A stretch of DNA of 64,000 nucleotides from Salipiger abyssi (GTDB lineage Bacteria > Pseudomonadota > Alphaproteobacteria > Rhodobacterales > Rhodobacteraceae), in the NCBI RefSeq assembly GCF_017311415.1, contig NZ_JAEKIS010000014.1:1-64000 (forward strand), read 5' to 3'. Below are positions 37,080 through 44,900 of the stretch, one piece after another. The translations under genes were made by a program, and so were the position numbers. Every line of letters begins with the position of its first letter. Position 1 is the stretch's first letter. The notes under the pieces are model-generated. The model saw only the letters and a list, made by a program, of their open reading frames with translations. It made no database searches and had not been told where the DNA came from.

Positions 37080-37400
37080 TTGCGCAAGGCCCTCCTCATC
37101 ACCGTGCTTCTCGCCGCCTGCTCGCCGCAGAGCCAGGACGAGATTGCGCGCGCGGCGGCGCGGTCGACCGTGTCCAAGGTGGTGACCGAGCGCTTTCCGG
37201 GGGTGCCGGTGCAGCCGGCCATCGACTGCATCATCGACAACGCGACTGCGACGCAGATCTACGCGCTGGCCGGCGACAGCCTGACCGGACCGACGCAGAG
37301 CACCGTTCAGATCGTCAGCGAAATCGTGTCGAAACCCGAGACGCTGACCTGCCTCGCCGCCGAGGGGCTGCCGGCGCTGTTGCAGGGGAGGGCGCTATGA
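37080..37400 (+). CDS. putative lipoprotein (sdh locus, third; paralogue of second)
   Basis: A 106-residue protein with a TTG start at 37080 and lipobox LAAC (C14). The mature part has ERFPGVPVQPAIDCIIDNATATQIYALA, aligned with the upstream paralogue through the PGVP, A(V/I)DC and AT.xQIxALA positions. The ribosome site AGGAGA lies a few bases before the start. Its end overlaps the next gene by four bases. Function unknown. Confidence 0.68.
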   Translation: MRKALLITVLLAACSPQSQDEIARAAARSTVSKVVTERFPGVPVQPAIDCIIDNATATQIYALAGDSLTGPTQSTVQIVSEIVSKPETLTCLAAEGLPALLQGRAL

Positions 37401-38236
37401 CCGCGCTCCCGCTCTTCGGCAGCTCGCAACGTGTGGAGCCCTGGACAGGGCCGTCGCGCGTGGTGCTGCATTGCGGGTTCCGCAAGACCGGCACCACCTT
37501 CATTCAGGACGTACTGCGCGACAATGCGGCGAAACTGCCCGAGGGCTTTGCCGCCAGCCCGCGCGAGACGCTGACCCGGGGCTGGCGCCGCGCGGTCGCC
37601 GACGACATCCGCAAGCGCAATCGCGCCACTGCGCGCGAGCTTCAGCGCGAGGCGCAGCTGCTGCGCGCCGCCATCGCGGCGATGCCGGCGAAAACAGCGC
37701 TGATTTCCGACGAGAATCTCTTTGGCACCGATGTGGTCGCACCGGACGGGGCGACGATCTTCCAACTGGCCGCGCAGTATCTGCCGATGCTCGAAACAGC
37801 GCTGGCCGGCGCATCTCTGGAGCTGGTCTTCTATACCCGCGACATGGGCAAATGGCTGCGCAGCGCCTGGGGGCAGGCGGTCAAGCGCAAGGGCGAAACC
37901 GCGGATTTCGACACATGGGCTGCCCGTCAGCCCCCGCTCGACTGGGAGAGCGGGATCGCGACGATCCGTGCCGCGGTGGCCTCGCCGGTCACGGTTTACG
38001 CCATGGAGGACGATCTGGCCGGAGAGGCCCCCCTCATGGGGCGCGCGCTTTTCCGCCATGCCGGGCTCGACGACGCCACCGTCGCCACGTTCGACCTGCC
38101 CGATGCCTCCAACACCGCGCTGCCCGCCGGCGCGATGGATCTCATGCGCAAGCTCAACGGTCTGGGGCTTGCCCCCAAGGACCGGCGGGCGGTGTCGCAA
38201 CTCGTCGAGGACAATCCGGAGGTGTTCCGGAGATGA
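37397..38236 (+). CDS. sulfotransferase-fold protein embedded in the sdh operon
   Basis: A 279-residue P-loop protein. HCGFRKTGTTFIQ (loop 27-34) matches the 5'-phosphosulfate-binding motif of the sulfotransferase/heparan-sulfate 2-O-like superfamily, and LVFYTRDMGKWLRSAWGQAVK near 136-156 gives the Arg/Ser 3'-phosphate site. The donor would be PAPS; the acceptor is unknown, and a non-catalytic role is possible. It overlaps the third lipoprotein gene by four bases, and sdhB follows after 89 bases. This is the second such gene inside a TCA operon in this window. Confidence 0.78.
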   Translation: MTALPLFGSSQRVEPWTGPSRVVLHCGFRKTGTTFIQDVLRDNAAKLPEGFAASPRETLTRGWRRAVADDIRKRNRATARELQREAQLLRAAIAAMPAKTALISDENLFGTDVVAPDGATIFQLAAQYLPMLETALAGASLELVFYTRDMGKWLRSAWGQAVKRKGETADFDTWAARQPPLDWESGIATIRAAVASPVTVYAMEDDLAGEAPLMGRALFRHAGLDDATVATFDLPDASNTALPAGAMDLMRKLNGLGLAPKDRRAVSQLVEDNPEVFRR

Positions 38237-38325
38237 CCTTTCAGATCTTCACTTGGTCCGGCGCTCTAGCTGGACCGGACCTTGCCACCCCATAGACTCA
38301 CCCGAAAGGACAGCAGAGGCTCGCC

Positions 38326-39105
38326 ATGGTTCAGTTTACGCTTCCGAAGAATTCCAAGATCCGCACCGGCAAGACCTGGCCGAAGCCCGAGGGCGCGACC
38401 AATGTCCGGGCGTTCAAGATCTATCGCTGGAATCCCGATACCGGTGAAAACCCGCGCGTCGATACCTACTATCTCGACATGGACAAGTGCGGGCCGATGG
38501 TTCTGGACGCGCTGATCAAGATCAAGAACGAGGTCGACCCGACCCTGACCTTCCGCCGCTCCTGCCGCGAAGGCATCTGCGGCTCCTGCGCGATGAATAT
38601 CGACGGGATCAACACGCTGGCCTGTATCTACGGGCTCGACGAGATCAAGGGCGACGTCAAGATCTACCCGCTGCCGCATATGCCGGTGGTCAAGGACCTG
38701 ATCCCCGACCTCACGCATTTCTATGCCCAGCACGCCAGCATCATGCCCTGGCTGGAGACCAAGACCAACCGCCCCGAGAAAGAGTGGAAGCAGTCCATCG
38801 AGGATCGCAAGAAGCTCGACGGCCTTTATGAATGCGTGATGTGCGCCTCGTGCTCGACGGCCTGCCCGAGCTACTGGTGGAACTCCGACCGCTATCTCGG
38901 ACCGGCGGCGCTGTTGCACGCCTACCGCTGGATCATCGACAGCCGCGACGAGGCGACGGGCGAGCGTCTGGACGGGCTGGAAGACCCGTTCAAGCTCTAT
39001 CGCTGCCACACGATCATGAACTGCACCAAGACCTGCCCGAAAGGTCTGAACCCGGCGAAAGCCATCGCCGAGATCAAGAAGATGATGCTGAACCGGGTCG
39101 TCTGA
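38326..39105 (+). CDS. sdhB: succinate dehydrogenase iron-sulfur subunit
   Basis: A 259-residue subunit carrying three clusters. The [2Fe-2S] Cys are C80, C85, C88 and C100; the [4Fe-4S] and [3Fe-4S] Cys are in C170-C173-C176-C180 and C227-C233-C237. It passes electrons from SdhA flavin to quinone. It is separated from sdhA by three lipoprotein genes and a sulfotransferase gene (2053 bases), a gap I regard as a lineage trait. A strong terminator follows. Confidence 0.97.
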   Translation: MVQFTLPKNSKIRTGKTWPKPEGATNVRAFKIYRWNPDTGENPRVDTYYLDMDKCGPMVLDALIKIKNEVDPTLTFRRSCREGICGSCAMNIDGINTLACIYGLDEIKGDVKIYPLPHMPVVKDLIPDLTHFYAQHASIMPWLETKTNRPEKEWKQSIEDRKKLDGLYECVMCASCSTACPSYWWNSDRYLGPAALLHAYRWIIDSRDEATGERLDGLEDPFKLYRCHTIMNCTKTCPKGLNPAKAIAEIKKMMLNRVV

Positions 39106-39128
39106 TCCTCCCGGGTATCGCTATTGAG

Positions 39129-39163
39129 CGCCGCGTCCTCCCGGGGGGGGCGCGGCGTTTTTT
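39129..39163 (+). terminator. rho-independent terminator after sdhB
   Basis: The 7-bp stem CGCCGCG / CGCGGCG flanks a G-rich loop and is followed by six T at 39158-39163. It starts 23 bases after the sdhB stop, ending the sdh operon. Confidence 0.85.
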
Positions 39164-39318
39164 CTGCCCAAGGCAGCGCCGCTCCGCGCGGCTGCCCCTG
39201 GGGAACCATGCAAAAGATGCATTTCGCATTTGCAGCATCGTGGGGTGTGCTGCGCCGCGGCAAGGTCTATTTCGACCGGCAAGGGGAGGATACGGAGCAA
39301 TACCGAAAGGCCAACCCG

Positions 39319-39477
39319 ATGCAAAAACAATCCGACTCCAAAATCGACGCGCAGGAAGCGCTTGCCGTTCTCGAACAGGCCTATGCCTATTATCAGCCCG
39401 AGCCGGTGCTGGTGCACACTGCCGTGCGCGAGATCGAAGAAGACACCGACGGCTTTGCCTATTACCGCGCGGCCTGA
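39319..39477 (+). CDS. small hypothetical protein, 52 aa
   Basis: A very small acidic protein, MQKQSDSKIDAQEALAVLEQAYAYYQPEPV, with no signal or membrane helix. Aromatic residues cluster in YAYYQPEP and FAYYRAA. I have seen similar short proteins in this family but cannot name one. The frame also extends upstream to 39124, overlapping the terminator, which is unlikely. A GAGGATACGGAG site lies about 25-30 bases upstream, so the start is not certain. Confidence 0.5.
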   Translation: MQKQSDSKIDAQEALAVLEQAYAYYQPEPVLVHTAVREIEEDTDGFAYYRAA

Positions 39478-39549
39478 GCCGCTGGACCCGCCGGCGCGGC
39501 GGGCTAGTCTACGCGTCATGAGAGCAGATATCCCGAAACGGAGCCGGCA

Positions 39550-39750
39550 ATGATCTTTGCTGTCGGCTTCGTTGCCTTTTTCATCGGTCTGATGATCTAC
39601 AACGCCCGGCATCGTGGCCGGCGCCAGTGCCGCTGGCGCGCCTATCGGCAGGGCGAGGGCGCCACGCGCTGGACCTGCGTGCACTGCGGCGCCGAGGTCG
39701 AGGGCGAGGCGGGAAAACCGCCGACGGTGTGCCTGCGCGACAACAGCTGA
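39550..39750 (+). CDS. small membrane protein with Cys/His motif, 66 aa
   Basis: A 66-residue protein with an N-terminal transmembrane helix (MIFAVGFVAFFIGLMIY), a basic segment (NARHRGRRQCRWRAYRQG) and a CVHCG pair at the C-terminal part, together with other Cys that could hold a zinc ion (C-x2-C near 43-46, C61). I recognise no family. It is 72 bases after the 52-aa gene. Confidence 0.55.
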   Translation: MIFAVGFVAFFIGLMIYNARHRGRRQCRWRAYRQGEGATRWTCVHCGAEVEGEAGKPPTVCLRDNS

Positions 39751-39759
39751 GCGGCCCGG

Positions 39760-39962
39760 AAAATTTTTGCGATTATCGCGAAATTTCCCCCTTGATCGAA
39801 TCCGGCTCTGGCCTCATATGCCCGCTCAAGACGCCAACGCACGCGCCTCTGTCGAGGTGGGCAATTCCACACCCACGCGGTTACGTAGCGACGGTAACGT
39901 CTCCCTTGGAACTGAGCGGTCTGCGCCGGGAAACCGGAATGGCCGGGTCTGATTGGAGATGA
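39760..39962 (+). promoter_or_regulatory. structured leader of the ornithine decarboxylase gene (speF-like candidate)
   Basis: Between 39751 and the start codon are several short hairpins: CCTC-TGTC-GAGG, GTGGG/CCCAC, GTTAC/GTAAC and CCGG-GAAA-CCGG (GNRA loop). The speF RNA motif is known upstream of ornithine decarboxylase genes in alphaproteobacteria, so this leader is a candidate. I could not confirm the conserved core by eye. Confidence 0.4.
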
Positions 39963-39965
39963 CCA

Positions 39966-41174
39966 ATGAACGCATACGTGACCGGGCTCGCTGCCCGTCA
40001 ATCCACCGTCTTTGCCCCCCAAGTCGCCGAAGCTGCCCCCGAGCAGCACCTCTCGCGCGCCGAGGCCTATATCCGCGCCCATGAGTTCGCGCGTCCGACC
40101 CTGGTGATCGACACCCAGGCGGTGGCCCGTCAATACGCCGCGCTGGCGCAGGGGCTGGGCCGTGCCCGCATCCACTATGCGGTCAAAGCCAACCCGGCGC
40201 CGGAAATCCTGCGCCTGCTGGCGCGTCTCGGCTCCAACTTCGATGCCGCTTCGCGTGTCGAGATCGCCATGTGCCTCGCCGCCGGCGCCACGGCCGACCG
40301 CATTTCCTTTGGCAACACCGTCAAGAAAGTGTCCGACATCGCCTGGGCGCATGCGCAGGGCGTGAGCCTCTTTGCCGCCGATGCCGAGGAAGAGCTGGAA
40401 AAGCTGGCCGAGCACGCGCCGGGCGCCCGCGTCTATATCCGCGTGATCGTCGAGAACTGCGAAGCCGACTGGCCGCTGACCCGCAAATTCGGCTGCGCCC
40501 GCGACAAGGCGCTGGAACTGATTGCGATGTCTAAGGCGCTGGGGCTCGACCCGGTGGGCCTGTCCTTCCATGTCGGCTCGCAGACCCGCCGCGCGCAGAT
40601 GTGGGCACCGGTTCTGGATCAGGTCGCGGCCATCTGGCACGCCGCTGGCGAGGCCGGTCATGAGCTGTCGCTGCTCAACATCGGTGGCGGTTTCCCGGCC
40701 TTCTATGGCGAGGCGATCGAGGCGCCGATGAACTATGCCGCCGACGTGATGGGGCTGGTGCATGAGCGCTTTGGCGACGTTACCGAGATCATGGCGGAGC
40801 CGGGCCGGGGGCTGGTCGCCGAGGCCGGCGCGATTGCCGCCGAAGTGCTTCTGGTGTCGAAGAAATCCGACAACGACCTGCACCGCTGGGTGTATCTCGA
40901 TATCGGCAAGTTCTCGGGGCTGGCGGAAACCATGGAAGAGGCGATCCGCTACCAGTTCCTGACCGACCGCGACGGCGACGATCTCGGCGCCTGCATCCTT
41001 GCCGGCCCGTCCTGCGACAGCGCCGATGTGCTCTACGAAAAGCGCCCGGTCGAGCTGCCGCTGGGCCTGAAAGCCGGCGACCGCATCATCATCCGCTGCT
41101 GCGGCGCCTATACATCGACCTATGCTTCGGTCGGCTTCAACGGCTTCCCGCCGCTGGATGTTGTTGCGATCTGA
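39966..41174 (+). CDS. type III ornithine (lysine/ornithine) decarboxylase
   Basis: A 402-residue alanine-racemase-fold (type III) PLP decarboxylase that makes putrescine from ornithine (or cadaverine from lysine). The PLP lysine is K74 (IHYAVKANP); LSFHVGSQT, NIGGGFP and the Cys of GPSCDSADVL, near residue 346, are the family active-site elements. Bacterial homologues take both ornithine and lysine, so substrate choice is uncertain. A GATTGGAGATGACC site precedes the ATG, and a rho-independent terminator follows. Confidence 0.92.
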   Translation: MNAYVTGLAARQSTVFAPQVAEAAPEQHLSRAEAYIRAHEFARPTLVIDTQAVARQYAALAQGLGRARIHYAVKANPAPEILRLLARLGSNFDAASRVEIAMCLAAGATADRISFGNTVKKVSDIAWAHAQGVSLFAADAEEELEKLAEHAPGARVYIRVIVENCEADWPLTRKFGCARDKALELIAMSKALGLDPVGLSFHVGSQTRRAQMWAPVLDQVAAIWHAAGEAGHELSLLNIGGGFPAFYGEAIEAPMNYAADVMGLVHERFGDVTEIMAEPGRGLVAEAGAIAAEVLLVSKKSDNDLHRWVYLDIGKFSGLAETMEEAIRYQFLTDRDGDDLGACILAGPSCDSADVLYEKRPVELPLGLKAGDRIIIRCCGAYTSTYASVGFNGFPPLDVVAI

Positions 41175-41198
41175 GATCTACCGCATGACTCACGGACC

Positions 41199-41230
41199 AA
41201 AGGCCGGCCCCCATCGGGGTCGGCCTTTTT
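41199..41230 (+). terminator. rho-independent terminator after ornithine decarboxylase
   Basis: A 13-bp stem AAAGGCCGGCCCC / GGGGTCGGCCTTT with one G-T pair and a four-base loop (CATC), followed by a T-run. It lies 24 bases after the stop codon. Confidence 0.9.
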
Positions 41231-41277
41231 CATTTTGCGAATGGCGGGAGGGGGCGGGCAATGGAGCAGAGGGGAAT

Positions 41278-41300
41278 GGTGGGCAAATTGCCCACCCTAC
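41278..41300. repeat. short palindromic repeat, GTGGGCAA..TTGCCCAC-CCTAC
   Basis: GGTGGGCAA pairs with TTGCCCACC, followed by CTAC. It shares the outer GGTGGG/CCCACCCTAC with the 16805 and 58793 copies but has a different centre (CAAATTG instead of TTGGAAA). Confidence 0.7.
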
Positions 41301-41441
41301 GGATCACGCGATCCCCGCCCCGGACCTGATCCGGGGCCTCGTCTTTTCAGTTGTCGAGGATATTCTCACCCAAGCTGCCGCGTCGAGTATCCGGACCCGA
41401 ACATCGCCCCCCACGCCTCTGGCCCGGAAACAAGCCGAAGA

Positions 41442-41506
41442 CGCCTCTCACACATCGCATAGCGATGTGTTGCCGGCAGGCGTTTGCTTGCAAACGCCGA
41501 GAGGCG
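41442..41506. repeat. branched hairpin element (outer stem plus two inner hairpins)
   Basis: An 8-bp outer stem, CGCCTCTC 41442-41449 and GAGAGGCG 41499-41506, encloses two hairpins: ACACATCGC / GCGATGTGT (41450-41458, 41462-41470, 3-base loop) and GGCGTTTG / CAAACGCC (41479-41486, 41491-41498, CTTG loop). All arms are perfect. It is palindromic at the DNA level and could also fold as RNA. Confidence 0.75.
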
Positions 41507-41832
41507 AGCCCAGCGGCGGCCCCGTTCGGGCGAGCTGCCGTTTTGGTGACGGAAGTGCCTTGTTGAGAGGTCAGCCGGATTTGGCAGGGATAAAGTACGG
41601 AGCTCCAAGGCCAGTGCGGCATCCGACGGGCAGCCACTGCGCCCGGCTTTTGTTGCGCTTGTGGAGCGGTTTGACGAGCGCAAAGGCTTGTGGGCAGCCG
41701 AAGCTACAGGTCCTCTCCGTTAGCGCCGCCCCTTCAACCGCATGGACATCCCCGGCAATTCCGGTAACCGTAGCGCCGTCGCCGGGCGCAGATCCGGCAG
41801 GGGATAACAGGGATAAGACAGGGAGTTCCGCA

Positions 41833-42969
41833 ATGTCCGTGAAAACGCTTCTCGCCGCCGCGAGCCTGGTGGCGATGGCCGCCACCGCGCAGGCCGAGGT
41901 CAAGGTCGGTCTGATCACCACGCTTTCGGGCGGCGGCGCGAGCCTCGGGATCGACACGCGCGACGGGTTCCTGCTGGCGATGGACGCGGCGGGGCGCGAC
42001 GATGTCGAGGTGATCGTCGAGGACGATCAGCGCAAGCCGGACGTTGCCGTGCAGATCGCCGACAAGATGATCCAGTCCGACAAGGTCGACATCCTTACCG
42101 GCATTGTCTGGTCGAACCTCGCCATGGCCGTAGTGCCCGCCGCCACCGCGCAGGGCAAATTCTACCTCTCGACCAATGCCGCGCCGGCGCAGCTCGCGGG
42201 CAAGGGCTGCAACCCGAACTATTTCTCGGTCTCCTACCAGAACGACAATCTGCACGAAGCCGCCGGTGCCTTCGCCAAATCCGAAGGCTACAGCAAGCCC
42301 TTCATCATGGCGCCCAACTACCCCGCCGGCCATGACAGCCTGAACGGGTTCAAGCGCTTTTACGGCGGCGAGCTGGCGGGCGAGGTCTTTACCCAGCTCG
42401 GCCAGACCGATTACGCCGCCGAACTGGCGCAGATCCGGGCCAGCGGCGCCGACAGCATCTTTTTCTTCCTGCCCGGCGGCATGGGGATTTCCTTCCTCAA
42501 GCAATATGCCGACAGCGGCATCGAGCTGCCGGTGATGGGCCCGGCCTTCTCCTTCGATCAGGCGATCCTTCAGGCGGTGGGCGACGCCGCACTCGGCGTC
42601 AAGAACGGCTCCAACTGGTCCAAGGATCTCGACGTGCCGGCCAACGCCACCTTCGTCAGCGCGTTCGAGGAGAAATACGGCCGGCTGCCCTCGCTCTACG
42701 CCGCCTATGGCTATGACACCGCGAACCTGATGCTCTCGGCGCTGGACGAGGCCGAACCTGCCGATGCGGATGCCTTCCGCGCGGCGCTGAAGGCCGCCGA
42801 GTTCGACAGCGTGCGCGGCAAGTTCTCCTTCGATACCAACAATCACCCGATCCAGGACATCTATATCCGCGAGGTGATCAAGGAGGGCGACATCTACACC
42901 AACAAGATCGTCGCCACCGCGATCGAGGACCGGTCGAGCGCCTATGTCGCCGACTGCCCGATGCAGTAA
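41833..42969 (+). CDS. ABC transporter substrate-binding protein (branched-chain amino acid type)
   Basis: A 378-residue periplasmic type-1 binding protein. The Sec signal peptide is MSVKTLLAAASLVAMAATAQA. The mature part starts EVKVGLITTLSGGGASLGI; the NDNLHEAAGAFAKSEGYSKPFIMAPNY and ASGADSIFFFLPGGMGISFLKQY segments are typical of the LivK/PBP1 fold. Ligands in this family include branched-chain amino acids, amides, urea and aromatic acids; this one is not identifiable. The ATG at 41833 follows GGGAG; an upstream frame reaching 41122 is rejected. It is first in a five-gene liv-type operon. Confidence 0.92.
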   Translation: MSVKTLLAAASLVAMAATAQAEVKVGLITTLSGGGASLGIDTRDGFLLAMDAAGRDDVEVIVEDDQRKPDVAVQIADKMIQSDKVDILTGIVWSNLAMAVVPAATAQGKFYLSTNAAPAQLAGKGCNPNYFSVSYQNDNLHEAAGAFAKSEGYSKPFIMAPNYPAGHDSLNGFKRFYGGELAGEVFTQLGQTDYAAELAQIRASGADSIFFFLPGGMGISFLKQYADSGIELPVMGPAFSFDQAILQAVGDAALGVKNGSNWSKDLDVPANATFVSAFEEKYGRLPSLYAAYGYDTANLMLSALDEAEPADADAFRAALKAAEFDSVRGKFSFDTNNHPIQDIYIREVIKEGDIYTNKIVATAIEDRSSAYVADCPMQ

Positions 42970-43002
42970 ACCCGGCGGCCCCGCCCGAGACGAGCGCCCG
43001 CA

Positions 43003-43923
43003 ATGTCCCCGATCCTGCTTGCTGAACAGGTCCTGAACGGCCTGCAATCCGGTGTCATGCTGTTTCTCATGGCCGCCGGGCTGACGCTGATCTTCGGCGT
43101 CATGGGGCTGATCAACCTGGCGCACGGTTCGCTCTACATGGTGGGGGCCTTTGCCGCCGCCACGGTCGCGGGGCTCACCGGCTCGTTCCTGCTGGCGCTG
43201 GTCGCGGCGCTGGCCGCCGCCGCTGCCGCCGGTGCGCTGGTCGAGCTGCTGGTGATCCGCAGGCTTTACGCTAAGGATCATCTCGACCAGGTGCTGGCCA
43301 CTTTCGCGCTGATCCTGATCTTTTCCGAAGGCACGCGCTGGCTTTTCGGCTCCTTCCCGCTCTATCTCGACATCCCCGAGGCGCTCTCGGGCACCGTGAC
43401 CCTGCCCGGTGGCATCGCCTATCCCGCCTACCGGCTTGCGCTGATCGGGGTGGGGGTCGCGGTGGCGCTGGGGCTCTGGTGGCTCAACGCCCGCACCCGG
43501 CTCGGCATCCGCATCCGTGCGGGTGAGAACGACCGCGAGATGATCGCGGCGCTGGGGGTGGATATCGGCAAGCTCTACACGCTTGTGTTTGCGCTCGGCG
43601 CGGCGCTGGCGGGGCTGGCCGGCGCGCTGGTGGGGGCGATCCAGTCGGTGCAGGTCGGCATGGGCGAGCCGGTGCTGATCCTCGCCTTCGTGGTGATCGT
43701 GATCGGCGGCATCGGCTCTATAAAGGGCGCGCTGATTGGCGCGCTGCTGGTCGGGCTCACCGATACGCTGGGCGGCGTGCTGCTGCCCGAGCTCTTCAAG
43801 CTCTTCACCGATCCGGCCAGCGCCGCCGCCAGCGGTTCGGCCTTTGCCTCCATGGCGATCTATATCCTGATGGCGGCGGTGCTGATCTGGCGGCCCACCG
43901 GATTGTTCGGGGCGCGGACATGA
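43003..43923 (+). CDS. livH: branched-chain amino acid ABC transporter permease (LivH-type)
   Basis: A 306-residue permease of the LivH family with about eight transmembrane segments. The start has EQVLNGLQSGVMLFLMAAGLTLIFGVMGLINLAHGSLYM, the family hallmark (GLxLIxGxxxxINLAHG). The loop GIRIRAGENDREMIAALGVDIGKLYTLVFALG is the ATPase-coupling EAA-like region. It begins 33 bases after the substrate-binding gene and overlaps livM by four bases. Confidence 0.93.
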   Translation: MSPILLAEQVLNGLQSGVMLFLMAAGLTLIFGVMGLINLAHGSLYMVGAFAAATVAGLTGSFLLALVAALAAAAAAGALVELLVIRRLYAKDHLDQVLATFALILIFSEGTRWLFGSFPLYLDIPEALSGTVTLPGGIAYPAYRLALIGVGVAVALGLWWLNARTRLGIRIRAGENDREMIAALGVDIGKLYTLVFALGAALAGLAGALVGAIQSVQVGMGEPVLILAFVVIVIGGIGSIKGALIGALLVGLTDTLGGVLLPELFKLFTDPASAAASGSAFASMAIYILMAAVLIWRPTGLFGART

Positions 43924-44900
43924 GCCGGGAAAGCTGGCTCAACGCCGCGCTGCTGCTCGCGCTGGTGGTCGTGCCGGGATGGGCGCTCTGGGCCGACGAG
44001 CCCTTTACCATCACGCTTGCCACCCGCGCGGTGATCTTTGCGCTGGCGGCGGTGGGGCTGAACATCGCGCTTGGGATGGGCGGGCTGGTGAGCCTCGGCC
44101 ATGCGGTGTTTTTCGGCATCGGCGGCTATGCGATGGGGATCCTTGCGAGCCATGCGCAGAATTATACCGCGCTGATGGAGTGGCCCTTTGTGATCGAGGG
44201 CACAAAATCCATGCCGGTGATCTGGCTTGTGGCGGTGGCGGCCTCTTCCTGCGCTGCGCTTGTCATCGGGTTGTTGAGTCTGCGCACCTCGGGGGTCTAT
44301 TTCATCATGATCACGCTGGCCTTCGGTCAGATGATGTATTTTTTCGCGATCTCCTGGCCGGCCTATGGCGGCGAGGACGGGTTGTCGATCTATGTGCGCA
44401 ACGGCTTTCCCGGTCTGAACACGCTGGTCCCGATCCAGTTCTACGGCATCTGCCTCGTCTGGCTCTGCATCGCGTTGCTGCTCTATGCGCGACTGATGCG
44501 CTCGCCCTTCGGACTGGCGCTGAACGCGGCGCGGCAGGTGCCGGCGCGGGTGCGGGCCGTGGGGCTCGACCCGAGGCGGCTGCAACTGGTGGCGCTGGTG
44601 ATCTCGGGCGGGATCACCGGGCTTGCCGGGGCGCTCTTTGCCGATCTCAACCGCTTTGTGAGCCCCTCCATGCTGAGCTGGCAGATGTCTGGCGAGATCA
44701 TGGTCTTTGTCATCATCGGCGGCGTGGCGCGGCTCTTCGGACCGGTGGCGGGGGCGGGGTTTTACGTGCTGCTGGAGCATCTTCTGGGCGGGGTCAGCGA
44801 GTTCTGGCAGATCTTTCTCGGGCTTTTCCTGCTGGCGGTGGTGCTGTTCGGCAAGGGCGGTCTGGTGGGCATGATCGCGGGGAGGCGGCGCGATGGCTGA
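43920..44900 (+). CDS. livM: branched-chain amino acid ABC transporter permease (LivM-type)
   Basis: A 326-residue permease. It has the LivM-like IALGMGGLVSLGHAVFFGIGGYAMGIL sequence near the N-terminus, several further helices, and the coupling segment FGLALNAARQVPARVRAVGLDPRRLQLVALVISGGITGLAGALFADLN. It pairs with LivH to form the transport channel. It overlaps livH by 4 bases and livG by 8. Confidence 0.93.
   Translation: MSRESWLNAALLLALVVVPGWALWADEPFTITLATRAVIFALAAVGLNIALGMGGLVSLGHAVFFGIGGYAMGILASHAQNYTALMEWPFVIEGTKSMPVIWLVAVAASSCAALVIGLLSLRTSGVYFIMITLAFGQMMYFFAISWPAYGGEDGLSIYVRNGFPGLNTLVPIQFYGICLVWLCIALLLYARLMRSPFGLALNAARQVPARVRAVGLDPRRLQLVALVISGGITGLAGALFADLNRFVSPSMLSWQMSGEIMVFVIIGGVARLFGPVAGAGFYVLLEHLLGGVSEFWQIFLGLFLLAVVLFGKGGLVGMIAGRRRDG

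Larger units (their letters stand above)
41231..41832. other. 602-base gap before the ABC transporter, no credible gene
   Basis: The gap has no convincing reading frame; open frames across it are chance extensions. It holds the short palindrome at 41278-41300, the branched hairpin element at 41442-41506, and the ribosome site region before the transporter gene. Composition from about 41400 to 41780 looks different from flanking genes, so part may be decayed or foreign sequence, but I cannot identify an origin. Confidence 0.5.

Noticed and set aside
41122-41832. N-terminal extension of the ABC substrate-binding protein by about 237 codons
   Set aside because: It has no signal or domain, runs through the previous gene's terminator, the palindrome and the branched hairpin, while ATG 41833 starts a proper signal peptide with a ribosome site.
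41231-41832. CRISPR array or phage remnant in the gap before the ABC transporter
   Set aside because: No regular direct repeats with spacers, no phage gene; only palindromes and odd composition.
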